Origin: Sulfitobacter sp. SK011
GTDB lineage: Bacteria > Pseudomonadota > Alphaproteobacteria > Rhodobacterales > Rhodobacteraceae
Direction: 5' to 3'
Length of the DNA stretch: 64,000 nt
NCBI RefSeq assembly: GCF_003352065.1
Contig: NZ_CP025803.1
Location: forward strand, 2,521,574 to 2,585,573
Positions 1 through 8,813 of this stretch are shown here, one piece after another; position 1 is the stretch's first letter; each line of letters starts with the position of its first letter. Below the pieces are notes generated by a model that saw only the letters and a program-made list of their open reading frames with translations, was not told where the DNA came from and did not search any database. Made by a program: the position numbers and the translations under genes.

Positions 1-260
1 GACTTGTCCATTTCGTTCTCGATCATTTTTTCGGTGACAGCGAACTGACCTGGAAATACGAAAACCACCAAGGCATGAATTGCCACCGCAATCCCCCATC
101 CCAGCATTGGCCAGTGGAACCAGATGCTACCGGATGAGGTCAGTAGATTGATGACCACAAGGAATAGAATGACCGCGACATAAACGGACAGGTGAGTGTA
201 AAATCCCATCTTGGATTCAACGCGCTTTTTGGCTGATTGATATGCTTGGGATTTCTCCAT
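1..260 (-). CDS. 2TM-domain membrane protein (partial, 3' end outside window)
   Basis: About 86 codons are visible; the gene runs off the left edge. The start ATG (258-260, reverse) follows a GGAGAAAGG ribosome binding site. The N-terminus is charged (MEKSQAYQSAKKRVESK), followed by two hydrophobic segments (about residues 20-42 and 52-71) joined by a short aromatic-rich loop containing IWFHWP. This is the pattern of the small 2TM domain often found alone or ahead of a histidine kinase domain. The visible part does not show whether a kinase or regulatory domain follows. Inner-membrane location is expected; function is unknown. Confidence 0.6.
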   Translation of the reverse strand, partial: MEKSQAYQSAKKRVESKMGFYTHLSVYVAVILFLVVINLLTSSGSIWFHWPMLGWGIAVAIHALVVFVFPGQFAVTEKMIENEMDK

Positions 261-401
261 GGCCTTTCTCCACCAATTTTGCATGATCAGACTAAATTAA
301 CACACCGGAAGGCTGCCGGTATTGAGCCAGATCAATGGATATTTCCACACAGATCGTGTTTTCGGACCGGCCTGCCCCAACTGAGTATTCCAAAATGAAA
401 G

Positions 402-530
402 TTAGTGGATGATTGGCTTTTGGCTTATCGCCACGACAGCTTCTGGCGCAAGCGGGCGGTAATCCAGAGCACGATCTGGCCGTCTGGTGTTGTCGTGTTT
501 CCACCAGCTTTCGATGGTGATGTGGGAATC
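402..530 (-). pseudogene. IS transposase C-terminal remnant (integrase-core type)
   Basis: The reverse strand reads ESWWKHDNTRRPDRALDYRP, then LAPEAVVAISQKPIIH and a stop codon at 402-404. This is the typical tail of IS3/IS481-like DDE transposases, which end in a pattern close to NTxRPHxxLxYRPPAPE. Only about 43 codons remain, with no catalytic DDE residues, so it is a dead fragment. Reading upstream, the similarity stops near position 530, where a fragment of an unrelated membrane enzyme begins on the other strand. The name rests on the motif alone; the exact IS family cannot be told. Confidence 0.6.
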
Positions 531-763
531 TGATCACCTTCGGTTTCGCCGCCCATGTGATGTTCTACGGCACCCTGCCCGCGCTGGTGATCACCGCGAT
601 CAAGATCAAGCCGCAGGGAACGATCCGGACATTAGCTGTGCCCGTGGTGATGTTCATCCTCAGTTTCGCACTGGCGGCCGCTTTGCTGATGGCGGATCTG
701 AAAACCTACGCGTCCATCCTGCGCCTCCTGACTTCAAGGATCAGGTCCAGAGCACTGGTTTAA
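531..763 (+). pseudogene. lipid A phosphoethanolamine transferase (EptA-like) fragment
   Basis: The forward frame from about 533 reads ITFGFAAHVMFYGTLPALVI and further on contains FALAAALLMADLKTYASILR, then unrelated residues and a stop at 761-763. The pattern of two hydrophobic segments followed by a KxYASxLR motif matches the N-terminal membrane domain of EptA/YjdB-type phosphoethanolamine transferases. The catalytic periplasmic sulfatase-like domain is absent. The left edge abuts a transposase remnant, which suggests the gene was broken by an IS. From 764 to 904 there is no convincing gene; a 45-codon open stretch on the reverse strand (about 745-885) is not recognisable. Confidence 0.5.
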
Positions 764-904
764 ATGAGCCCGACCGGCAAAGGTTTCTTCATAAGCGTCC
801 TTGAGCCCCATCTTATATGCGCCACTGAAATGCCCGGCCACGCTGCGCACCTCGTCAAAACACCCGCTTGTGTCCCTGATGTGATCCGGGCAATCCTAGC
901 GGCC

Positions 905-1864
905 ATGACCAATCAACAATCCATCACCATCAGCTCCGACACCCTGTGCGCCACCATATTGCCGCAAGGGGCCGCATTGGTGGGTGTGCGTTTTGCGGGT
1001 CAGACCCGAAATCTCGTCATCGGGTTCGCAGATCCCGCGGATCATACCAAAGTGCCGATTTGCGCAGGATCGCTGGTCGGGCCGATCGCCAACAGGGTGC
1101 AAGACGGGCGGGTCACACTGGACGGCCAGACCTACCAGATGCCACAGAATGAAAACACAAATTGCCTGCATTCGGGGCCAGACGGCCTGCACACACGCCT
1201 CTGGCAAATCGAATTGCAAACCCCTGAAAGCGTGACGCTATCCTGCGCGCTCGCGGACGGTATGAATGGCCTGCCCGGCAATCGGCAGATCCTGGCGCGT
1301 TACAGCGTTGAGGCAGACACATTGACCCTCACCATCACGGCCACCACGGACCGGGCGACCCCGATGAACGTCGCCGCGCACCCCTATTGGAACCTTGATG
1401 GGACACCCGACGTCGGCGGGCATCGCATCGCCGTCAATGCCACCCAATATCTGCCGACCGACCCACAAGGGCTGCCCACAGGTGAAAGACACATAACGCG
1501 CGGTAGTGAGTTCGACTTTGAAACCGAGAAACCCGTGCCGCTCAGCCCGGCGCTCGATGTAAACTTTTGCCTCGCGTCGGCCCCTCTTGCCACGCCAACC
1601 CATGCCGCGACCCTCACGGGCAGCGACGGCACCCGGCTTGATATCGCCACCACGGCCCCCGGTTTGCAGGTCTATGCGGGGGCTTCCCTGCCTGATCTGG
1701 CAGTTGAAATGGCCGATTGCCCACCGCTGAAACCCTATTCCGGGATCGCCCTTGAACCCCAGCATTGGCCGGATGCACCGCATCACGATCATTTTCCGCA
1801 AATCACATTGGTACCGGGCCAAACCTATGCCCAAAGCACCCATTTCAGGCTGACCCCGCCCTAA
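905..1864 (+). CDS. galM: Aldose 1-epimerase (galactose mutarotase family)
   Basis: 319 residues. The enzyme interconverts alpha and beta anomers of aldoses such as galactose or glucose in the cytoplasm. The family pattern is clear: an ANRV segment near residue 63 (substrate-binding Asn-Arg), a LHSG motif near 88-91 (LHGG in many relatives), an AHPYWNL motif with the catalytic His near 159, and a late ALEPQHWPD segment whose Glu near 284 is the expected catalytic base. Upstream in-frame codons (from 764) belong to the relic zone, so the ATG at 905 was chosen, although its ribosome binding site is weak. It stands alone with no sugar operon nearby. Confidence 0.88.
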   Translation: MTNQQSITISSDTLCATILPQGAALVGVRFAGQTRNLVIGFADPADHTKVPICAGSLVGPIANRVQDGRVTLDGQTYQMPQNENTNCLHSGPDGLHTRLWQIELQTPESVTLSCALADGMNGLPGNRQILARYSVEADTLTLTITATTDRATPMNVAAHPYWNLDGTPDVGGHRIAVNATQYLPTDPQGLPTGERHITRGSEFDFETEKPVPLSPALDVNFCLASAPLATPTHAATLTGSDGTRLDIATTAPGLQVYAGASLPDLAVEMADCPPLKPYSGIALEPQHWPDAPHHDHFPQITLVPGQTYAQSTHFRLTPP

Positions 1865-1976
1865 GATTAACGTCCAATCACCTCAATTGCGCCCTTCCCC
1901 GGACCAAATCTGCCAGCATACTTGCTCTGGGGCAAATCCGACCGGCCTGCCTGCCGGGGGAAAGGAGCATGCTGCA

Positions 1977-2129
1977 ATGGCCCGTTTTGATAAGAGTGAC
2001 CTTGGTAAAGATGACCCCGCGCAGGAACCGCCACTGCGCCCTGAGCCTGTGCCACAACCGAAGACCGACACCTCAGATAAGACACCGCCACCACCGGAGC
2101 CTGAAATCACGGATTACGCCAGCCTCTGA
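1977..2129 (+). CDS. Small acidic proline-rich protein of unknown function
   Basis: 50 residues starting MARFDKSDLGKDD and ending ITDYASL. The middle is rich in Pro, Glu and Lys and looks disordered. An AAAGGAG ribosome binding site lies about 9 bases upstream of the ATG at 1977; a nearer ATG at 1969 is too close and out of frame. No signal peptide or membrane segment is seen. No family is recognised. It is counted as a gene because of the strong ribosome binding site and the coherent, hydrophilic composition; it could still be a spurious short frame. Confidence 0.45.
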   Translation: MARFDKSDLGKDDPAQEPPLRPEPVPQPKTDTSDKTPPPPEPEITDYASL

Positions 2130-2169
2130 GCCCCGTGACATGACCGCGCGTTCATCCTAAAACCAGCAG

Positions 2170-2496
2170 ATGAAAACACCCGTTTCGTCGATCCGCAACC
2201 TTGGCCCCGCGTATGAGGCCAGTTGCGCCAAAGCCGGCATCAACAGCGCCGAAGAATTGCGCGCCCTTGGTGCCGATACCGCCTATGCGCAATTGCTCAA
2301 AAGCGGCATGCGCCCCCATTTCATTGGCTATTATGTATTGGTCATGGGCCTGCAGGGACGTCCATGGAATGATTGCAAAGGGGCGGAAAAAACCGCCCTG
2401 CGCGCAAAATTCGACGCCATAAAGGCCCAAAGCCACGATCCTGGCACATCAGAATTTGAACGGATGATGAATGTCATTGGGGTGCGCCATACTTAA
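2170..2496 (+). CDS. TfoX C-terminal domain protein
   Basis: 108 residues. Residues 5-85 match the TfoX/Sxy C-terminal domain: an opening SIRNLGPAYEASCAKAGI helix-hairpin-helix-like segment, then AEELRALGADTAYAQLL and the late LQGRPWND motif. In gammaproteobacteria full-length TfoX/Sxy works with CRP to switch on competence genes; this protein lacks the N-terminal domain, as do many alphaproteobacterial relatives whose role is not established. The domain may bind nucleic acid or protein, but this is inference. It is followed by an independent gene for a DUF4112 protein. Confidence 0.8.
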   Translation: MKTPVSSIRNLGPAYEASCAKAGINSAEELRALGADTAYAQLLKSGMRPHFIGYYVLVMGLQGRPWNDCKGAEKTALRAKFDAIKAQSHDPGTSEFERMMNVIGVRHT

Positions 2497-2560
2497 AGAC
2501 ACGCCTAATGCTTCGTCAGAAGCTGTTGAAACAAAGTAATCAACACCTAACTTCAACCAT

Positions 2561-2959
2561 ATGAACCTTGATCATCACCCCCATGCCACTGATCTGGCCC
2601 GACTGCGCAAATTGGCGCAGCGCATGGACAGTGCATTTCGCGTGCCGGTCCTTGGCATTCGCGTGGGCTGGGATTCGGTGTTTGGTCTGGTGCCTGTCGT
2701 CGGCGATGCGCTGACACTGGTACCCTCGATCTTTATCTTGCGGGAATCGCTCAGTTTGGGGGCATCGAAATCCATCATGGCCCGTATGGGCCTCAATGTT
2801 GGCATCGATCTGGCCATCGGGGCGATCCCGCTGGTGGGCGATGTCTTTGACATCGGCTGGCGGTCCAACACCCGCAACGTTGACCTGCTGCACAGCCATC
2901 TGGCGCAACAGGGTCGGGTTGGTCCGCTCCCGGATCAAAGCGTGGCCGATACCCCGTAA
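2561..2959 (+). CDS. DUF4112 family membrane protein
   Basis: 132 residues. The conserved DUF4112 pattern is present: a leading RLRKLAQRMDSAFRVP segment, a GxRVGWDSVFGLVPVVGDA segment (about residues 43-62), a middle Arg-containing helix, and GIDLAIGAIPLVGDVFDIGW near 86-105, followed by a conserved Asn-containing RSNTRNVDLL. The two PxVGD motifs are probably re-entrant or membrane-embedded. The function of the family is unknown; inner-membrane location is expected. No strong ribosome binding site precedes the ATG. A bidirectional terminator separates it from ndk on the other strand. Confidence 0.8.
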   Translation: MNLDHHPHATDLARLRKLAQRMDSAFRVPVLGIRVGWDSVFGLVPVVGDALTLVPSIFILRESLSLGASKSIMARMGLNVGIDLAIGAIPLVGDVFDIGWRSNTRNVDLLHSHLAQQGRVGPLPDQSVADTP

Positions 2960-2963
2960 CGAA

Positions 2964-2989
2964 AAAGGGCCGCATCGCTGCGACCCTTT
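2964..2989. terminator. Bidirectional rho-independent terminator between DUF4112 gene and ndk
   Basis: The hairpin has an 11-bp stem with one mismatch (AAAGGGCCGCA against TGCGACCCTTT) and a TCGC loop. T-rich sequence follows on the forward strand and A-rich sequence precedes it, so it can stop transcription from both converging genes. Confidence 0.8.
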
Positions 2990-3014
2990 CTTGTTTGTGC
3001 TGAACTCTGGCGGC

Positions 3015-3437
3015 TTAACCGACCAGTTCAAGACCCGAAAAGAAATAGGCAATCTCAACCGCTGCGGTTTCCGGCGCGTCCGACCCGTGCACAGAATTCT
3101 CGCCAACACTTTCAGCAAAATCTGCACGCACTGTGCCTGCTGCGGCATCTGCTGGGTTTGTCGCCCCCATGACTTCACGGTTCTTGGCAATGGCCCCTTC
3201 GCCTTCCAGAACCTGTGCCACAATCGGTGCCGACGCCATGAATTCGCACAGCTCGTCATAGAATGGACGCTCGGCGTGCACCTTGTAAAACTCGCCCGCC
3301 TGCGCCTTGGTCAGGTGGATGCGCTTTTGTGCAACGATGCGCAGACCCGCATCTTCAAACTTCTTGTTGATCGCACCTGTCAGGTTGCGGCGTGTTGCAT
3401 CGGGCTTGATGATCGAAAATGTACGTTCGAGGGCCAT
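3015..3437 (-). CDS. ndk: Nucleoside diphosphate kinase
   Basis: 140 residues, the normal length. The enzyme moves the gamma phosphate of ATP to other nucleoside diphosphates through a phosphohistidine. The N-terminal [15 protein letters not shown] segment and the active-site motif [10 protein letters not shown] with catalytic His117 are intact. The start at 3437 follows AGGAG at good spacing; an upstream extension in the frame is not conserved in the family. It is convergent with the DUF4112 gene through a shared terminator and divergent from the ABC-F gene. Confidence 0.97.
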   Translation of the reverse strand: MALERTFSIIKPDATRRNLTGAINKKFEDAGLRIVAQKRIHLTKAQAGEFYKVHAERPFYDELCEFMASAPIVAQVLEGEGAIAKNREVMGATNPADAAAGTVRADFAESVGENSVHGSDAPETAAVEIAYFFSGLELVG

Positions 3438-3542
3438 GTGGCGTGCTCCTATCGGTGTTGAATTTGGCCGCTCCCTAACATGGGGTCCGGCCCATGAAAA
3501 GCTGTGATTGACGCCGCGCACCCGTTGGTCCACACCGCGCCC

Positions 3543-5408
3543 ATGTTACGCATCTCAGAAATCAACTATTCCGTCGAAGGCCGGCCCCTGTTTGAAGAGG
3601 CCAGCGCCGTCATTCCAGATGGTCACAAGGTTGGCCTTGTCGGCCGCAACGGTGCTGGCAAGACAACGTTGTTCAAAATCATCCGCGGCGAATTGGGGCT
3701 GGACGCCGGTGCCATCTCATTGCCGTCACGCGCCAAGATCGGCGGCGTCGCACAAGAGGTGCCGTCGTCCGAGGTCTCCTTGATCGACACAGTTCTGGCC
3801 GCCGACACCGAACGTGCCGCGCTGATGCTGGAATCAGAGACCGCCACCGAGCCTGCCCGCATTGCCGACATTCAGGCGCGGCTGGCCGACATCGACGCAT
3901 GGTCTGCCGAAGGCCGCGCCGCCTCGATCCTCAAAGGCCTTGGCTTTGACCACGAAGAACAGCAAATGCCCTGCTCCGAATTTTCGGGCGGCTGGCGCAT
4001 GCGTGTGGCCCTGGCGGGCGTGCTCTTTGCCCAACCTGACCTGCTGTTGCTGGATGAACCGACCAACTACCTCGATCTTGAGGGCGCGCTTTGGCTTGAA
4101 AGCTACCTCGCCAAATATCCGCACACCGTCATTATCATCAGCCACGACCGCGGCCTGCTGAACCGTGCCGTCAACGGGATATTGCATCTCGAAGACCGCA
4201 AACTGACCTTTTACCAAGGCCCCTACGATCAATTCGCCCGCCAGCGTGCCGAAAAACGCGCGCAACTGACGGCGATGGCCAAGAAACAACAGGCCCGCAA
4301 GGAGCATATGCAAAGCTTTGTGGACCGCTTCAAAGCCAAGGCATCCAAGGCCAAGCAAGCCCAGTCACGCCTGAAAATGATCGAAAAGATGGACATGATC
4401 ACCCCGCCGGAAGAGGCAGCGCGCAAGGTGTTCACCTTTCCCGAACCCGAAGAACTGTCGCCCCCGATCATCAACATCGAAGGTGGCTCTGTCGGCTATT
4501 CCGACGACCACCCCGTTCTGACGCGGCTCAACCTGCGCATTGATCAGGACGACCGGATCGCGCTTTTGGGCAAAAACGGTCAAGGCAAATCGACACTGGC
4601 CAAACTGCTGTCTGACCGCCTGCCCCTGATGGCGGGCAAACAGGTCAATTCCAACAAACTCAGGGTGGGTTTCTTTGCCCAGCATCAGGTCGAAGAACTG
4701 ATTGTTGCGGAAACCCCACTGCAACACATGCTCACCGCCCGCCCCGGCGTGATGCAATCCAAACTGCGCGCACAGCTTGCGGGATTTGGCCTTGGCCCCG
4801 ATCAGGCCGAAACCGAAGTGGGCCGTCTGTCGGGCGGCCAAAAGGCGCGCCTGTCGCTGCTCTTGGCCACCCTGCACGCCCCACATCTGCTGATTTTGGA
4901 TGAACCGACCAACCACCTCGACATCGAATCGCGTGAAGCACTGGTCGAGGCGCTGACCCGGTACTCCGGTGCAGTCATCCTTGTGAGCCACGACATGCAC
5001 CTTTTGTCGATGGTCGCCGACCGCCTGTGGCTGGTCTCGGAGGGCACGGTCACCCCCTATGACGACGACCTTGAGGAATACCGCAAAATGCTGCTGACCC
5101 CGGTCAAACCGGTCAGCAAGAACCCCAACAAGGCCGCCAAAGAGGCCCCAAAACCCAAACGCGCCAGCCGCGACGAGGTGATCGCCCTGCGCGCAGATGC
5201 CCGTAAATCAGAGGACCGGGTGAACAAGATCAACGCCATGCGCGACAAGCTGGCCAAGAAACTCGCCGATCCCGACCTTTACGAAGACGCCAAAAAAGGC
5301 GAGCTTGAGGTCTGGAACAAAAAATATGCCGAAGTGATGCAAGCGCTCGACCGCGCCGAAGCGCTCTGGATGACCGCACTCGAAAAACTCGAAAAAGCCA
5401 CCGCCTGA
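3543..5408 (+). CDS. ABC-F family ATPase (YheS-like)
   Basis: 621 residues with two ABC ATPase domains and no membrane segments, as in ABC-F proteins that act on ribosomes. Walker A motifs are GRNGAGKT (residues 34-41) and GKNGQGKS in the second half; signatures are FSGGWRMR and LSGGQKAR; Walker B motifs are [12 protein letters not shown] and [12 protein letters not shown]. The linker after the first domain contains the YheS-like stretch [19 protein letters not shown] lysine-rich coiled-coil tail follows (about 525-621). The ATG at 3543 aligns with relatives; a GTG at 3504 could add 13 residues. The exact role in translation is unproven. A second ABC-F, Uup, is encoded at 42755-44563. Confidence 0.88.
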   Translation: MLRISEINYSVEGRPLFEEASAVIPDGHKVGLVGRNGAGKTTLFKIIRGELGLDAGAISLPSRAKIGGVAQEVPSSEVSLIDTVLAADTERAALMLESETATEPARIADIQARLADIDAWSAEGRAASILKGLGFDHEEQQMPCSEFSGGWRMRVALAGVLFAQPDLLLLDEPTNYLDLEGALWLESYLAKYPHTVIIISHDRGLLNRAVNGILHLEDRKLTFYQGPYDQFARQRAEKRAQLTAMAKKQQARKEHMQSFVDRFKAKASKAKQAQSRLKMIEKMDMITPPEEAARKVFTFPEPEELSPPIINIEGGSVGYSDDHPVLTRLNLRIDQDDRIALLGKNGQGKSTLAKLLSDRLPLMAGKQVNSNKLRVGFFAQHQVEELIVAETPLQHMLTARPGVMQSKLRAQLAGFGLGPDQAETEVGRLSGGQKARLSLLLATLHAPHLLILDEPTNHLDIESREALVEALTRYSGAVILVSHDMHLLSMVADRLWLVSEGTVTPYDDDLEEYRKMLLTPVKPVSKNPNKAAKEAPKPKRASRDEVIALRADARKSEDRVNKINAMRDKLAKKLADPDLYEDAKKGELEVWNKKYAEVMQALDRAEALWMTALEKLEKATA

Positions 5409-5409
5409 C

Positions 5410-5456
5410 CTTTCTTTTCGCCTTAAATACTCGGGGGTTTGGGGGCAAAGCCCCCA
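5410..5456. repeat. Gene-end motif (copy A) plus G/C hairpin
   Basis: The reverse strand of 5410-5436 reads CGAGTATTTAAGGCGAAAAG, and similar sequence occurs at three other gene ends in this window (15391-15417, 21471-21494, 59711-59737). It is followed by a 7-bp hairpin, TGGGGGC-AAA-GCCCCCA (5440-5456), which may serve as a terminator for the ABC-F gene although it lacks a U-tract. The interpretation as a dispersed intergenic element is inference from the four copies. Confidence 0.45.
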
Positions 5457-5469
5457 TTCAGAATAAACA

Positions 5470-6102
5470 ATGACACTCGACACCGCCTATATGATCACCG
5501 CCCTTGTCACCATGTTTGTGGTGGTCGATCCGATTGCCATTGCACCGCTGTTTCTGGCGCTGACCCCCGGCATGACCGATGCAGAGCGCCGCCGCGTGGC
5601 CTGGCGTGCCTGTATCATTGCCGGTGCCGTGCTGATCATTTTTGCGGCATTTGGCGAGGCGGTGCTTGGCTTTATCGGCATCTCGATGCCCGCTTTCCGG
5701 GTCGCGGGCGGTATCTTGCTGTTCATCACCGCCCTCGACATGCTTTTTGCGCGGCGCACCAAACGCCGCGCCGACACCGCCGAGGAAGACGACCACAACG
5801 ACCCATCCGCCTTTCCGCTTGGCATTCCCCTGATTGCCGGTCCCGGTGCCATCGCAACCGTGATTCTGCTCACCGGCGAAAAACCCGGCTGGGAAGGGTT
5901 ATTGACTGTCAGCGGCATTACTCTTTTTGTGCTTGTGGTGATGGCCCTGACCCTACAGGCCAGTGGCTATCTGGAACGGGTGATTGGCAAATCGGTGATC
6001 AACGTCATCACCCGGTTGCTGGGCATGTTGCTGGCCGCATTGTCCGTGCAATTTGTGCTCGATGGCCTTTCCGCCTTTGGTTTTGGACCGGGCGTGGGCT
6101 GA
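5470..6102 (+). CDS. MarC family integral membrane protein
   Basis: 210 residues with six predicted hydrophobic segments. Family landmarks are FVVVDPIAIAPLFLALTPGM near the N-terminus, the MPAFRVAGGILLFITALDML segment near residues 75-94, FPLGIPLIAGPGAIATVILL in the middle, and a C-terminal RLLGMLLAALSVQFVLDGL helix. MarC proteins (UPF0056) sit in the inner membrane; they were once linked to multiple antibiotic resistance but their transported substrate is unknown. The charged loop RRADTAEEDDHND between the halves is cytoplasmic or periplasmic. The gene stands alone between the ABC-F gene and the retropepsin gene. Confidence 0.88.
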   Translation: MTLDTAYMITALVTMFVVVDPIAIAPLFLALTPGMTDAERRRVAWRACIIAGAVLIIFAAFGEAVLGFIGISMPAFRVAGGILLFITALDMLFARRTKRRADTAEEDDHNDPSAFPLGIPLIAGPGAIATVILLTGEKPGWEGLLTVSGITLFVLVVMALTLQASGYLERVIGKSVINVITRLLGMLLAALSVQFVLDGLSAFGFGPGVG

Positions 6103-6153
6103 CAACCCGGCAAACCAGCCCTATATGACTTCAGACTCCATAAAGGGCATCAA

Positions 6154-6729
6154 ATGGCCGATTTCGACACCTCACGCCTGATCTATCTCATTGTCCTTTT
6201 GGTCATGGTTGCCGGATGGTTCCTGATGCAGACCCGCGAAGGTCTGAACAAAACCCTGCAACATGCTGCGGTTTGGGCGATGATCTTTGTTGGCGGTGCC
6301 GCAGCCGTGGGGCTGTGGCAAGACATCAGCCGCCCCGCATCCCAGACCCGCATGACAGACGCCGGACAGATCATTGTTCCGCGCAGTGCGGATGGCCACT
6401 ATTACCTGACGGTTCAGATCAACGGTGCCGATGTGCGCTTTGTGCTGGATACGGGCGCAACCGACATGGTGCTCACTCAGTCTGATGCACGGCGCGCCGG
6501 GCTGGACCCCGATCAACTGACCTATCTGGGGCGCGCAAACACGGCCAATGGCGAGGTACGGACCGCTTTTGTGCGCCTAGATGCAGTGCAACTGGGCGAT
6601 GTGACCGACCGCGACGTCGCAGCGGTGGTCAATGGTGGCCAGATGGAGGATTCGCTGCTTGGCATGGGATATCTGCAGCGCTGGGGCCGTTTGGAAATCG
6701 CCAATGGCGAGCTGATCCTGACCCGTTAG
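6154..6729 (+). CDS. Membrane-anchored retropepsin-like aspartic protease (TIGR02281 type)
   Basis: 191 residues. Two hydrophobic segments (about 8-25 and 37-55) anchor the protein, and a single aspartic-protease domain follows in the periplasm. The active-site motif LDTGATDMVL contains Asp99-Thr-Gly. Downstream VNGGQMEDSLLGMGYLQRWG resembles the second conserved segment of clan AA proteases. Like retroviral proteases it should work as a dimer, since only one catalytic Asp is present. Substrates are unknown. An AAGGG ribosome binding site precedes the ATG. Its stop overlaps the stop of holC on the other strand by 4 bases. Confidence 0.87.
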   Translation: MADFDTSRLIYLIVLLVMVAGWFLMQTREGLNKTLQHAAVWAMIFVGGAAAVGLWQDISRPASQTRMTDAGQIIVPRSADGHYYLTVQINGADVRFVLDTGATDMVLTQSDARRAGLDPDQLTYLGRANTANGEVRTAFVRLDAVQLGDVTDRDVAAVVNGGQMEDSLLGMGYLQRWGRLEIANGELILTR

Positions 6730-7184
6730 GTTTCGGCCTTCTTCTCCCAGCGACCTGAGGCCTCGGACCAATATTGCGCCGAGCCTCCGGCATCTTTCAG
6801 CGTTTTCCATTGCCCACGTGCGCGGTCCAATGCGACCTCGTCATCGCCATCAAACAAGATACAGACCCGGTCCAGCGCTGCGACCTCATCCACACCAACA
6901 TCCGCCCCCTGCACCGACATGACACACTGTGGCGCGTTGGCTGCCTCTGTCCCCAAGGTCAACAAAACAGGCTGATCGGCGTCATGCGGCCCGCCTGCAA
7001 GCCCATGCGGCAAAAATCCATCCTCCGGCCCCAGCCACAGCGCCTTGTCCAGCGCTTCAAGCCCCGCCATATCCGTTCCGCGCACCGCGACCTTCCAATC
7101 GTTTTCCAACGATTTGCCCAAGAGCATTATCAGCGTGTCCGCCAATGGCTTGCGCGAAAATTGATAGAAATAGGCGGCACCCAT
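6726..7184 (-). CDS. holC: DNA polymerase III subunit chi
   Basis: 152 residues. HolC belongs to the clamp-loader complex and links it to single-strand binding protein. The protein shows the family pattern: an N-terminal YFYQFSRKPLADTLIMLLGKS segment, a central WLGPEDGFLPHGLAGG segment, and a later RVCILFDGDDE strand-helix before a C-terminal helix. It lies 7 bases downstream of pepA and is almost certainly cotranscribed with it, an arrangement common in Proteobacteria. The ATG at 7184 was chosen because the longer frame would start inside pepA. Confidence 0.92.
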   Translation of the reverse strand: MGAAYFYQFSRKPLADTLIMLLGKSLENDWKVAVRGTDMAGLEALDKALWLGPEDGFLPHGLAGGPHDADQPVLLTLGTEAANAPQCVMSVQGADVGVDEVAALDRVCILFDGDDEVALDRARGQWKTLKDAGGSAQYWSEASGRWEKKAET

Positions 7185-7191
7185 GACCTGA

Positions 7192-8664
7192 TTAATCCTT
7201 CTCAAACATATCGGATATCAGACGGTTCAGTGTCGCCACGCCCCATCCGGTCGCGCCTTTAGGGGCCAGCGTTGTATCGGTCTTGACCGACGCCACGCCT
7301 GCAATGTCCAGATGGATCCATGGTACCCCGTCCTTTACGAACCGTTGCAGGAACTGCGCTGCCGAAATGGCCCCGGCCATGCGACCACCGATGTTCTTCA
7401 TATCGGCAATGCGGCTTTTCAGCAGATCATCATAGGCTTTGCCCAATGGCATCCGCCAGGCCCCTTCACCTTCGGTTTTGGCGGCTTTCAAAAACGCAGT
7501 GCAGAATGCGTCATCATTTGAAAACACGCCTGCATTCTCGTGGCCAAGACTGACGATTATTGCCCCCGTCAGTGTTGCAAGATCAATCATCGCCGCAGGT
7601 TTGAACCGATCCTGCGCGTACCACATCACGTCACACAAAACCAAACGCCCTTCGGCGTCGGTGTTGATCACTTCTACCGTGTCGCCTTTCATCGAGGTGA
7701 TGACATCGCCGGGGCGCGTGGCATTGCCCGAGGGCATGTTTTCGACGATGCCCACCAGCCCCACGACATTGGCCGCCGCCTTGCGCCGCGCCAGTGACCG
7801 CATCACACCCGAGACCACGCCCGCACCGCCCATGTCCATGGTCATGTCTTCCATGCCAGCGCCGGGTTTCAGGCTGATCCCGCCCGTGTCAAAAACCACG
7901 CCTTTGCCAACCAGCGCCAGCGGGGCCGCGCCTTTTTTGCCGCCGTCCCAACGCATCACCACGACATGCGATGGGCTATCTGATCCCTGACCAACAGATA
8001 AAAGCGTTCTCATTCCGAGCCTTGCAAGATCATCCTCATTCAGAACCTCAACTTTTAGTCCAATGCTCTTCATCTGCGCCAATTGATCCGCAAACGCGGT
8101 CGTGGTCAGCACATTTGCTGGTGCATTGGTCAGATCGCGTGTCATAAACGCGCCTTCGGCAATGGCCATCAACGGGGCATAGGCCTCTTGCGCGGCATCC
8201 GGCTTGCTGCACATCACACGCACGGCACCTTTGCGCGCTTCCGCGTCGCTTTTATGATCATCAAAGCGGTAATCCCGCAGTGCGACCCCATAGGCGACCT
8301 CGGCCACCCGCCGGGTTCCTGCCGCAAGGATCAACACATCCGACTGACCGCGCAATTTGGCCAAAGATGCGCCCGCGCGGCGCGCCACATGGCGGTCCGC
8401 CCCTTTTGGCAGGCACACCACATCCACCGCGTCAGCAGTCAAGCCGCCGGGATAGGCCATCGCCACCGCATCCCCCGGTTTGAGCTTGGCAAAGGGCGCA
8501 CCCTCGATCAGACGCGCCAAAGCGCCACGCGTTAATTTATTCACCCGCCGCGCCCCGGCATCCAGGCGGCCATCCTTGTCAACAAGCACCGCAATCCGGC
8601 CAGCATGGCCAGCTATTTGATCAATATCTGTATCGGCAAATGAGATAGGGGTCAGGTCAGTCAT
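7192..8664 (-). CDS. pepA: Leucyl aminopeptidase (M17)
   Basis: 490 residues. This cytoplasmic two-metal exopeptidase removes N-terminal residues from peptides. The C-terminal catalytic domain is intact: GKGVVFDTGGISLKP (about 254-267, metal ligands), DMGGAG near 277-282, and the family signature NTDAEGRL at 334-341. The N-terminal domain is more divergent, as usual. The ATG at 8664 follows GAGGCG; a TTG 30 bases upstream is less likely. It is divergent from lptF across a 149-base region that should hold both promoters, and is followed by holC. Confidence 0.95.
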   Translation of the reverse strand: MTDLTPISFADTDIDQIAGHAGRIAVLVDKDGRLDAGARRVNKLTRGALARLIEGAPFAKLKPGDAVAMAYPGGLTADAVDVVCLPKGADRHVARRAGASLAKLRGQSDVLILAAGTRRVAEVAYGVALRDYRFDDHKSDAEARKGAVRVMCSKPDAAQEAYAPLMAIAEGAFMTRDLTNAPANVLTTTAFADQLAQMKSIGLKVEVLNEDDLARLGMRTLLSVGQGSDSPSHVVVMRWDGGKKGAAPLALVGKGVVFDTGGISLKPGAGMEDMTMDMGGAGVVSGVMRSLARRKAAANVVGLVGIVENMPSGNATRPGDVITSMKGDTVEVINTDAEGRLVLCDVMWYAQDRFKPAAMIDLATLTGAIIVSLGHENAGVFSNDDAFCTAFLKAAKTEGEGAWRMPLGKAYDDLLKSRIADMKNIGGRMAGAISAAQFLQRFVKDGVPWIHLDIAGVASVKTDTTLAPKGATGWGVATLNRLISDMFEKD

Positions 8665-8813
8665 GGTGCGCGCCTCGGTTAGAAATTCAAACAAGACCTA
8701 TCGCGGCACAACGCCCATGACCAGAATTATGGACAGATATCAGTTTTCCCGCACCACATTATGGGTTACGATGCCGAAAAACAGCCGTCAGAGCATCTTT
8801 TTGGGGGATCGCA

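Noticed and set aside
745-885. A 45-codon open stretch on the reverse strand with protein-like composition.
   Set aside because: No start codon, an in-frame stop upstream and no recognisable motif; an open run of this length is not rare by chance. It is noted in the relic zone only.
3504-3542. GTG start for the ABC-F gene at 3504.
   Set aside because: The family begins at MLRISEI; the upstream part has a weaker fit, although the GTG remains possible.
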